From Pyronema omphalodes (lineage: Eukaryota > Ascomycota > Pezizomycetes > Pezizales > Pyronemataceae): a stretch of DNA of 24,975 nucleotides. The notes below the pieces were generated by a model. The model was not told the origin of the DNA. It searched no databases and was given only the letters and a program-made list of their open reading frames with translations. Shown here piece by piece: positions 9,336 to 20,348 of this stretch; position 1 is the stretch's first letter, and each line of letters starts with the position of its first letter. The DNA is taken from positions 1 through 24,975 of the forward strand of contig JAJJXM010000171.1 of the NCBI GenBank assembly GCA_024516155.1. Direction: 5' to 3'. Made by a program: the position numbers and the translations under genes.

Positions 9336-10089
9336 TGCTTTCTGTGTCTCCTTCATTTTTTTTCTACTGCTGCTTTTGGTTTGAAGTCCCTATCATCCAC
9401 AGACAATACATACCTATCTGCATCAATAGCAACTTCCCATGAATCACGAAATCATAATATCAAACCTTATAATATCTTGAATCCGTTTCTCGTTCGATTA
9501 TCGATTATGTATTAATTCGGGATGTAGTATGTTGAGCTGCGTCTTGCTATGTTCTGCTATGTCTTGTTAAGTTAAGTTGAGATACCTGAATGCGAGTGAT
9601 ATCGCGGGAGAATAAGAGTAGTATGGGATGGCTGAACACCACGAGGGGATGGGAGGATTCGGAGTTGAAATATCGGTATCTACAAGGTAATTCTTGACTT
9701 TTTACGGAGATTAATGGGCCAGACCAAGCATGGCTGACGCGGCCGAGGACTGGGAGGTAAGCTACAAAGGTGCGTCTTATGGATCAACTTGTGTAGCTCA
9801 CTGAGAACTGGGGGATGTGACTTCCTCTGGTACAAGTATTAAACCCTCCTTTGTATTTGTATTGCCTTTTTGTTGTACGTAGGGGTTACATTAGTACATC
9901 AAACGTAATAATAACATCGGCACGATTTATAATATCACACAGTAAACATCCCACTGCCGCAAATCCAGCATGAAGTATCACATTGAACCTCTATCAAGCT
10001 ACAAAAAAAAGGAATCCCAATTCAAAACAAAGAATAAAAAACAACTTTTTTAAATCCGTATTCTATAACCAACGAGATCCATTATGCAT
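9336..10089. other. intergenic, 3' flank of spermidine synthase
   Basis: No gene seen. The minus-strand gene ending at 10090 and the plus-strand 5S gene converge on this stretch, so it should contain the spermidine synthase 3' untranslated region. A/T-rich runs near 10003-10052 may hold its polyadenylation site. Confidence 0.5.
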
Positions 10090-11661
<1,572 letters not shown>

Positions 11662-11737
11662 TTAAGTACGGAGCGAATGGTGGTTGGTTTTGGCGGTGGG
11701 GTGACGGGGATTTGCGACTTGGAGTGAAGTTTTTTGT

Positions 11738-11754
11738 CCCGCAAATTTGGCGGG
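11738..11754. promoter_or_regulatory. inverted repeat CCCGC...GCGGG, possible promoter element
   Basis: CCCGC and GCGGG arms flank AAATTTG about 207 bases upstream of the spermidine synthase ATG. It includes TTTGGCGGG, which resembles an E2F-like box, but no factor can be assigned from sequence alone. A CACGTG core follows at 11773-11778. Confidence 0.35.
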
Positions 11755-11965
11755 GTAGACCGAGCCAAGACCACGTGATTATGACGAGATGGAATACAGG
11801 TAGGATCTACAAGATGCCGTGTTAGCTCGATGAGATCTCATTGAGCCATATCTGGTGCCATAAACGACGGGAACATTTTGCTTCGACTTTGGATTATCTT
11901 CGGCCGTCATTCAATATGATTTGAAGGTTTTTGATTCCGCGAAAATCCAGGTATCGTGTGCCTAG

Positions 11966-12193
11966 GTTGGAGAGTTTGGAGAGACATTTCCAATTTTTTT
12001 ATATATACAGAAAACTTATTCAGGTGGAGCCCAACAGCAATCAAAAACAACCAGCAGCAGCAGTCCCAAGCTGAAATTTGTTTCAATCCCTTCTGAGGAC
12101 GTTTGCCCTTGTGAACGATATATCGACATTGCCATCATCGAGCAATCCTCTTATGGAGATTCGGGCAGCGAGTCCCCAAACGGAATAGAGTGA
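11966..12193 (+). other. open frame without ATG, possible exon or coding relic
   Basis: A 75-codon plus-strand frame between stops. Its second half reads KLKFVSIPSEDVCPCERYID and continues with an acidic, Ser/Gly-rich tail. It looks gene-like in codon use, but there is no in-frame start. An AG acceptor after a T/A-rich stretch (TATATACAG, ending 12010) and a GTGAGT donor at 12190-12195 could frame an internal exon. No partner exon was found upstream or downstream, so this is only a hint. Confidence 0.2.
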
Positions 12194-12194
12194 G

Positions 12195-12239
12195 TATCAC
12201 GTGATAAACGCGTTTCATTAGTTCCAAAATCCAACGCGT
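12195..12239. promoter_or_regulatory. E-box palindrome with two ACGCGT sites
   Basis: A perfect 12-bp palindrome, TATCACGTGATA (12195-12206), is followed by ACGCGT at 12208-12213 and again at 12234-12239. CACGTG is a bHLH target and ACGCGT is the yeast MCB/MBF target. Three such sites in 45 bases is more than expected in sequence of this composition. The site is about 660 bases upstream of spermidine synthase. Confidence 0.4.
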
Positions 12240-13480
12240 CAACCTTCCAAATTGCGACGTAGTTAGAAAGCTCAAAGCAGGGGTATGGTCACCATATTGA
12301 ACTGCGATGGAGATAGGATATAAAAAAAGATTTTTTAGATTCAAAATATAGCTTAGGAATATATCCAACCAATTGGATAATATCTGGGGTTATCTGAAGC
12401 CTGGCGGTTTGGTTCTATTTTACATAAGAAGGCAAATTGAATACGTAACTTCCACCTCAAAACTCATGTTGTCCCTCAAAACAAAGATTTATACCGGGCT
12501 TCCTGCCGTACCGAAGCCTCATGGTATGTAGGGTGAATTCAAAAGTCCAATTTTTGAGTTCTAGTTTCTCATGCGGCAAAAGTTGTCCTGTAATAGTTTC
12601 CTTATGAGGTCATAATGGCTGTTGATAAAGGTCATGACGTTCACCGCATTATCAGTTTTATACATGCCCTTGCTGATAAGCTGTCATGAGGGTGCAACTG
12701 GGCTTGGATGTGGTGTAGCAAGTCTGACTTGAGTGTATTTTTATTTTATTTCTCCGATGCTATCGCCATCACAATTTGATTATACCCAATCTTGCTTTAA
12801 AAACCTCCATATTCCTTTAAAACTTGGGTGACTGTACATGCCATTAATATGAAATACAATACAGTAGATCGGGCCAAATATACACAGACAAAAGTAGTAA
12901 AAACAAAGTACTATACCCTTACACAACGGCGCATGAACCAAGAACATGGGTCGAAAAAGCAAAAACAACAGGTGCAAAAGAAAAAAACAACAACACCGCA
13001 CCCCAGTCTCCCAAGAAAAGCAAACTCCGAGTCGGCATGCATATAACCGCTCCTCCCTAGCCCATATTACCTTTAAGAGAAACGTAAGAAAAAAGAAGCC
13101 CAAATGATGGTTTTGAAACTATGTGTAGGAGGAGGAGGAAAGTAATAAACGCGTCGTCAAGTCGGAGACAAGGCCGTGATAAAGACAAAGATTTGAAAAC
13201 CCGAATAATAACAATAGCCGAAGAAATTCGTAAGCTGGAACATAAGCGAACATAAGCGCATTAAATGATAAACGAGATGCATAATAACAACGAATGGTAT
13301 CAAGAAGACAACATCATCGAAAAAGTTTTTCGCGGTGATTGTCTCCAACTAGACGACGACGCGGGTTGGATCACGTAAATCTAGGTTCCCATTAGTACCT
13401 TTGATTTACAATATCCAATTAAACCCGAACGGTACGATCTTCTTTGATATTCCGTACTAATGGCATCAGGATGTCGCCTC
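12240..13480. other. intergenic, 3' flank of the G-alpha gene
   Basis: No protein gene can be supported. The frames at 12780-13103 (minus) and 12828-13046 (plus) are overlapping and low complexity. The part next to 13480 is the 3' untranslated region of the G-alpha gene and holds a 10-bp inverted repeat. Confidence 0.45.
13389..13463 (-). repeat. inverted repeat in the presumed 3' UTR of the G-alpha gene
   Basis: CCATTAGTAC (13389-13398) and its exact complement GTACTAATGG (13454-13463) are 55 bases apart. In the transcript the stem would begin about 18 nt after the stop codon. Confidence 0.6.
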
Positions 13481-14937
13481 TTACAGTACTAAAGTCTTCA
13501 GGTTTTGTTGGAGAATCATGTCCTGGACACTGGCCATAGTCTTTTTAAGGAGGTTGGTATCGGTAGCATTTGTGAAGTGAACATAGACATCCTAAATTAT
13601 CAGTATTTGTCTGACCCTAGATAGCTGTGCAGGGTACCAACCTTTTGTGGACTTCTATTCAGGCGTTTGAAGTTTTCCTGGAAAAAGCCGCTAGCCTGCT
13701 TGAAGTCTTTTGGGTCACCGGTATAGTCTGTAAAGTACTTGTTGACCGGTGATGTTTCAATTTTTTGCTTAAACAGATCAATCTTGTTCAGAAACAAGAT
13801 GATCGAAGTCTTTACAAACCACTGAGAGTTGCAAATACTCTCAAAGAGCATCAAGGCTTCCTGCATTTGGTTCTACTGCTTATCAGCCAACATAATTCCC
13901 AGTGCAGATTACGGATAGCTACATACCGCGTCCTTGTCTTCAACTAGGCACTGGTCGTACCCGCTGATAGCTACCAAAAATAGCAAAGCAGTTACACCTT
14001 CGAAGCAGTGAATCCATTTTTTCCGTTCTGATCTCTGTCCTCCGACGTCAAACATGCGGTAGGTTAGAGTACCGAGATCGAATACTGTTTCCGTAATTCC
14101 CGTGGTCTTCAATCGTGACCTCAGGATATCCTGATCACTTGGAAGGTAACCTTGACTGAACAAACGATCAAGGTTATCAAAAAAGCTAGAATGTTTTTGT
14201 TAGATGTTATTCCTATTTCCTGATGTGTGCAAATATCTTACTATATTAAATTGTCATGAAGAGCAAACTCGTTTCCTCTGTTGATAGCCTGCTGAACACC
14301 CTTATCGCTCCATAGACGGCGGAAAGGCTGCTCGTACTCCTTTGGAAACGGTTCACCTCGGCTTAGCTCACGGTCCAGGACGATAAGATCGACCGCCAAC
14401 TGTGAGTTGAGTTAGCAGGTAAACAAATTTAACATGCGGGTGTCTGCATGGTTACACACCTCATTCTGGGGGTTATCTAAAGTAATATCAAACTGCTCCA
14501 TGGCTTCGAGTGTAATCTTTATCGAGTCCAGCAGATTTGCAAAAATAATAACCTAAAATTGGCATTAATCATGAGGGTATCAAGAGAGGTTGAGCTCTAA
14601 TTCTAACCTTATAATCCTCCCTATAATGAAATGTTAGTTAGCTACCACATATCCCACTAGACGTAGAGAGAGCAAAAGAAACCAACCTATCGCTCTTGGA
14701 GAATCCAGATGCGTGAATAAGCTTCATCTGTTTCAAAATGGTAGATTTTCCACTCTCTCCGGCGCCTAAATAACGATTAACTGCCTGATCGATGTCTCAT
14801 GCGCTTAACAGCCGCAACTGACCTAAAAGAAGCAGTTTGACCTCCTTCGTCATTCTCTTCTCATCTTGCCGGATGAGCTTTTCAATTTCATGATGCCGTT
14901 TAGTTTCGACATCATCACCCCCTCCACCCATACACAT
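13481..14937 (-). CDS. heterotrimeric G-protein alpha subunit, fungal group II (GNA-2-like), 352 aa
   Basis: GTP-binding switch that couples receptors to cAMP or MAP-kinase signalling at the plasma membrane. Eight exons in minus-strand order: 14937-14823, 14765-14687, 14620-14608, 14552-14460, 14399-14242, 14185-13927, 13872-13642 and 13591-13481. They join in frame to 352 codons plus TAA. Motifs: GAGESGKST at 39-47; switch I RLKTTGI with Arg177 and Thr180; switch II DVGGQ at 199-203 with Gln203; NKID at 268-271; and TNAT at 323-326 where many relatives have TCAT. The C-terminus NLKTLVL lacks the cysteine modified by pertussis toxin. The N-terminus MCMGGGGDD lacks the MGxxxS myristoylation signal and has Cys2, which I recall as typical of group II (N. 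crassa GNA-2). Introns are 50-66 nt. The start at 14937 has A at -3; an in-frame ATG two codons later would give MGGGGDD. Confidence 0.96.
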
Positions 14938-15767
14938 TTTTAAGAAAAAGCGAGCCACGGTGCCGGCTAATGAAGGTTCAGGCGCTGGATCGCTAGTCCT
15001 GTTATCTGGCGGGTTTCTGGTAGCCAGGATGTATTATTGATGGTCGACCTGGCTATGGTTAAGCTGGGTCGTAGGTCGTTGAGAGCTGTTCGTTGCTATG
15101 GCGTTCCAAGGTTCCTGGAAGGTCCTAGCTCAAGTCTCGCACGAAACTGTGAACTCAAAACCGAAACCCAACTACAACCACTTTTTAGACGACCGGTTTC
15201 AAATTTCAGTGGCGTGGATGGTAACTGTGCGTCTTGCGTCGTTGCGTACGTTGAAATGTCAACCCGCGTAACTGGACTCGGAAAGCGATCTGATTCGACT
15301 CGAGCTCCGTGCACTGCAGTTTTTTTTTTTTGAAGGGGGAAAAGCAGTATGGAGACCTGCCAGTATAGCCGTAAACCTGTGAAGAATGTAGATATCGAAT
15401 GCAAGTGATGCGGATGGTAAAGTGCGCTGCACCGTTCTGGCGGGGTAGGTTGTGTGGGAGTGCCGATGTGAGAAGCCGTCGAGGCGGGTCAGAGAAATGG
15501 TTTCTGTTAGGCGAGGAGCGGCTGTGGAGAAAAGATTTCGTAGTCTGAGTGGTCGAGTTTGGGTTAATTCGAGGACGAGTCGAAATCGAAGTTGTGTCGG
15601 GGGTCCAGTCGAGGGTCGAGTGCGCTGCGCTGCCAGGGTTGGATGCGATGTGCGGGTGATGTGATGCTGTTCAGCTGCGATACTGATGCTTCAACCTTCT
15701 TCTTCTGCTTCGACACTTCAACCCTTCGAAACTTTCAACACTTCTGCCCACGCTTCTTCTTTGCAGT
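14938..15767. other. intergenic, G-alpha promoter region
   Basis: No gene supported. The 98-102-codon frames on opposite strands near 15037-15404 overlap each other and share no known motif. A T12 run at 15320-15331 and GC-rich flanks fit promoter sequence of the minus-strand G-alpha gene. Confidence 0.45.
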
Positions 15768-15840
15768 TCCTTCGCACTTCTTTCGCGATTCTTTCGCGAT
15801 TCCTTCGCACTTCCTCCGCACTTCCCTCGCACTTCGCACT
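15768..15840. repeat. minisatellite, 11-nt unit
   Basis: Six and a half copies of TCCTTCGCACT with variants: 15768-15778, 15779-15789, 15790-15800, 15801-15811, 15812-15822, 15823-15833 and a partial 15834-15840. Copies two and three (TCTTTCGCGAT) are identical to each other. The frames that cross it (for example 15592-16014 plus) are repeat artefacts. Confidence 0.9.
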
Positions 15841-17021
15841 TTTTTTTTGTCGTTGCTGTCAAGATTGTCACACCTTGGAAACCTCCTGCTGATGCCCGCC
15901 GCGATGGTAAGGAACGTCGGAGTTAATCAAGTTGTTCGGATTCACGTAATTCTCACGTTCTTCACATTTCACAACCACCTAGGGACCACTCCAGATATTA
16001 TAAGTGTGCCATGAGTGTGGATAAGTGGGATAAACATGCAATGGCATAGCACCTCCCCACTTCCCAAAGGGGCACCTCCCGCGAATTCATCACGCCGCCC
16101 CGCCACCTTACATGCACCTCCCAGGGTCTTTACCAGGCTACGACTCCTTCAGAAGACCCTTATAAATTGCAGTTTCCACTTTACGTCGACATGCTTCTGG
16201 ACGACAATGGATGTGCGCCGTTGATCTTTGCTGAACAACAGTCGCACAGAGCAACAGCCTTACAGAGGTAAAAAAAAAAGGATGAGGCGTCGTCACGGCA
16301 GTACCAGAAAAGTCTTGAGGAATCCGTGCGTGCCGGGGTCCGATTTGAACTTTGAAGGCGATGCCATAAAGTTGCGAATCCAGGAACCATCTAAAGAACC
16401 CAAGAAACCTTGGGGGACCTAGTTCAGAATCCACAAAGCCTAGAGAGCAGTGGGAATAGGAAATGAAAGCCCGGATCGTGGATCCTGTCTAGACATCTGT
16501 AATAAAGTCAGCCTCCGCACTACGTTACTCCTTCGCTTCAAGCCCCGATGGTATCTATCGGAGTCTAAATAAATTCCGCAACGATCATGGGTAAGCGTTG
16601 ACCGGAGCCGCAGTTTAATAATTTGCGGGTACATAAAAGGTCTAAACCGAAAACCCGCGATGCTCATCTCGAGTAGCCCTATGCTCGAGCTGGAGTAAAC
16701 TACGTATGTACCTCTGCTATGGTATGCTAAAGCCATTTCTCGATGCCACCTCTAAGCTAATTTTAAAAGCCGTTTTAGGATCTCCACTCGCTATGGACCC
16801 CGAGCAAAACCTCGGTGTGCCACAAAAGCAACGGACCGAAACTAAAACACTCGTCAAATTTTTGACGAGGGGAGTTGTGGATACTTTGATGGAAACTAGT
16901 GTAACAAACCCCAATTTCCAGCTTTCTATGGGGGCTCCGTTCTTGGTGCGGACAATTGATTAACTCCGTCACTATGTATGTACTCTATGTAATCACTTTG
17001 GTCACGATCGTACACACAGAA
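15841..17021. other. intergenic, no gene seen
   Basis: Several short overlapping frames on both strands, none with a recognisable motif. The 85-codon plus frame at 16706-16963 is the least unlikely, but it contains the perfect hairpin CTCGTCAAA (16850-16858) / TTTGACGAG (16861-16869) and has no homologue I know. Confidence 0.4.
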
Positions 17022-17130
17022 GTCAAGTCCAGATCCAAGGGGCACATCATTCTTTTCATAGTTGATGACTATTGTTAATAGTACAAGTCTATGGGCCTAC
17101 GGTTGATGAAAGTCGGTGAATATACAGGAT
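17022..17130 (+). mobile_element. possible Ty1/copia integrase-core relic
   Basis: One plus-strand frame reads SRSKGHIILFIVDDYC (VDDY at 17061-17072), then two stop codons, then YKSMGLRLMKVGEYTG. This resembles the conserved G..YIL.FVDDYSRY.WVY.MK stretch around an active-site Asp of copia-type integrases. Only about 35 codons match. There are no recognisable LTRs, gag or RT nearby and the frame is interrupted, so at best it is a dead fragment. Confidence 0.25.
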
Positions 17131-20123
17131 CCGCCCATCGAAAAGGGAACAGATCAAGTTGTCTCTCCTTGCACGGCATTGCATGACGAGGTACTTCGTG
17201 GCTCTATTGATCTAACCTGAGAAGAAGGAGAAGAGGAAGCTGATTCATCAAATATGATATCGATATTTCGAAATCCACCTTCCTGTTAATTCTGTATATA
17301 GCAAGTAGCTGCACAGTAGCCAAGACCGTAAAATCAGAACTTTCCTTTTCGGCGGGCGGATCCTGTCTCATACATATGTCTCATAGTAAAGGACGTCGGG
17401 GGTGTGTTTCAGCATGGTTTATGGAAGGTCTCGAATGTCTCCATAAGGTCAAGGTGCCTTCACAGTTCCAAACCTAACTAGCTCTAGCTTTACATATTTC
17501 GGCGATTTTTTCGCATGTGCATCGTTGTCGGAGTTTCTCGTCTCATCTCATCTGGGTCCTACCTTCGAAAAACTCCGACGTCGAGACGACGAACGGATGA
17601 AATGGAAAACTCTTTGTCCAGTAAAATTTCCCGGTGATGAGGTCCATTTTGCTAACGATATCATCGTTTCATCTAATCCACTCGGGTAATTTTAGGTGAT
17701 AAGTAAACGACGGCATCTCTACCGCTCCGAATTTAGGTTTTTCGTTCCTACGGTGGATGTTAACGGACCCTGAGAAGGTGTTAGAGGCTGGAGCCGGGTC
17801 TGACCGGGATTCGAAAAAGCGGCCCCGAATCTCCGAAGACAACGAGGACGAAGGGCATCGTGGTATGTAAACCCTAACCTGTAAAAATCTTGGCAACGAA
17901 CTGCGTGCACACGGCAGTCGGCCATTCGGGCAGGGCAGTTGGGAAGTAACCATAACCCGGACTGTCAAAAATAGAAAAAAGGATAGCTTGGGGGTCTCAG
18001 ATGAACTGTATGTAAAGGTGAAAAGTGATCAACGTAGACCAAAGAATTGACACACGCAATGGACCATCTTTGGACACTTCCATGCAAACTACTTGGGTGG
18101 GGCTGGCGGTACAAAATTACAATGCGACGGATTTCAGACGCGGTGGCACAGCTGCGGACCATATCCTAGGTATACCCGCTTACACGGAATGACATAATTA
18201 ACGATTTTTTTTTTTCGAGATGCTGAATTTGAATATGTTTATGTACTGCTTTAACCAGACGTTGATATCTGCTAATCCAAAAACATCACTCATAAGCGTT
18301 ATGTTATGACAATCGAAAACCATATCAACGGCAAGTTGCGTGTTTCTGCATACTACCTTTTGCCTTCTTCAGCCATAAAACAAGGCCATGAACCTGCTGT
18401 GGCAGCTCTACACGTCTGTAGACTTCAATCCCGGGACGATATTCCGCATCCACTAGTCTGTATATAGTAGGAAGATCTCTGAGTCTTTAGTTCCAACGCT
18501 CTCGGTGAATGCAATACATAGTTCGTTGTGACTTGCAAGAACTTCATAAGTGGGGGGAAGGGGGGGCAGGGCGAGGAGTGGGGTGATTATACATACCCAT
18601 CTTTCCACAAACAGCCAAGTCGAAACAGCATCAAAACATAGTTCAAATTTCACGATGGACGCTCTCTCAGCGAGAGCGAGACGTTTGCCATGCCACAGTA
18701 CAGTGCAGATTGCTTGTTTGGTTTGCTATATATGGCTGGGGTTTTTTTTTTCGCATGACGTTTGTCTGTGTATGTCTGTGCCTCACAAAGTTCAAAGTTC
18801 GAACCATAGGGCATACGAATTAAGCCACTAACTGGCTAACTAACTAAGCCTTGCCTGGGCCTTGTAATACGTATTGCTGCCGTAAGCTGGTAGTTTGGGA
18901 GGTCAAGGTATGGGAGTATGCCTAGCGATGACTTATATGTATATGGTGCATAAAATTATGCAATGTGCGCACACCGAAGCTGGGCTGGACAGAGTTGAGT
19001 TATACATACACACCCGGTGAAAACCATGAGCCCTGAGTCAACAGGAGGAATCTAGAAATCCAGTTTAATCTACAAACCGATGATGCATCGTTTCAGAACA
19101 TGGATAGAAATGACACGGTTTTGGGATTGTCGATGCGCACTTATTACTTGACATATGCATCCCGTAGATTTGATAAATATAAACGTGGGATTTATCCGGT
19201 TACCGGCTGCTGTTGTTAGTAATTTAAGACATTCAATAAGATTTCAAGGAGGCTTAAGGAGGCGGATTGACATTAGAAAGATATAATTGGGATGGAAATA
19301 ATGGCGTAGGATGTTTAGGATGTTCGGGATGTCTCCGCTGTCAACTGAGGTTAGACATGGCATTGCACATCGGAGAGTTATATGCGCCTCCCGCGTCTTG
19401 GCAACGGGCAATATATATCTCTGTGTATCCATATACTCGGCGGTTATTAAGTATTGTGCGCCCGGTATAATTCGCACTTTGATAAATCCTCGGTTGGATC
19501 ACTCGTTTTATTAGCTCTGCAAGTACCCAGCCGATTGCATGGAATCCTCCACGAGGAAAGGGTTGAAATCTTGGCGAGTATATAGCTGGAGCTCGGAGAC
19601 TCCGAATCGGCACGGCTAATACGAGCATCCATGAAACTGATACTGCCGAAGCTCTGTTCGACAATCTCGGATTAAAATTTCAATTTTGATACCGGCTCGC
19701 CAGGTTTGCTCTCCTCCTGTATGGTGCCCTCATGATCCAGCACTGATAACACACGAACTCAGGCTCTTTTCTGGATCCAAAATATTCAAACTACAAACAT
19801 CGATGACATGACCATAGAATAAAAACCCCGCCAAAGCCAGAATGGTTTATCAAGCTTTCCAAATCATTCTCGGAAGACTCCTTTTGGATCATTTGAGTAT
19901 ATGAGATGGTAGTCAATCGTCCTATAAGCCAAGCGCAGATCAAAAAGGAGTGGGGCTGATCAGGATTAAGGGGCTCTGTAGAGGGCTAAAGTACTTATTT
20001 GCTAAGCAAAGATTCTTGATCTATGTCACAGTTGAACTTCCGAATTATTACAAGTGCAGATGTATGTGTTTTGGAAACTGGTTCTACTGAGATCTCGTAA
20101 ATTGTGTTTCTAAAGTCCAAGAT
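17131..20123. other. intergenic, no gene seen
   Basis: Short overlapping frames on both strands (17669-17968 minus, 18550-18831 plus, 19341-19664 minus) carry no recognisable domain. Small tandem repeats occur, for example three 9-nt GGATGTNNN units at 19309-19335. A G-rich stretch with four or more G tracts lies at 18552-18584. Confidence 0.4.
18552..18584 (+). other. G-quadruplex motif
   Basis: G6-AA-G7-CA-G3, followed by a further G4 at 18580-18583. This meets the usual rule of four G3 tracts with loops of one to seven bases on the plus strand. Confidence 0.6.
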
Positions 20124-20348
20124 ATGACTATACCTACAGGCACCGATGGGTCTTCAGCCTTCATCAAAGACTACGCATACAAGGCTCCACTTTCTCTGAA
20201 TTGCAACAAATTTTGGAACCTGCAGACACTGCGGTTCGAGGGTTTGGATGCAAGGTTGATGACTGAATTTATGGTTTGTTGTAGTTCATGCGCACATGTG
20301 ACATGTTCTGGAAACACAATATTTTGGTGCTCACAAATTCTCATATAG
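20124..20348 (+). other. weak open frame, 74 codons
   Basis: The first part (MTIPTGTDGSSAFIKDYAYK) has mixed, somewhat gene-like codons. The later part, after a possible GTTTGT donor at 20275, is Cys/Ser-rich and looks like read-through. It could be a first exon, but no second exon was found. Function unknown. Confidence 0.15.

Noticed and set aside
15592..16014. 140-codon plus frame rich in Phe and Ser
   Set aside because: Its middle is the 11-nt minisatellite, and overlapping frames on both strands are also open.
16320..16410. tRNA-like T-arm on the minus strand
   Set aside because: The T stem does not pair and no cloverleaf forms.
18781..18810. TTCGAACC box suggesting a minus-strand tRNA
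   Set aside because: No anticodon, D or acceptor stem could be folded around it.
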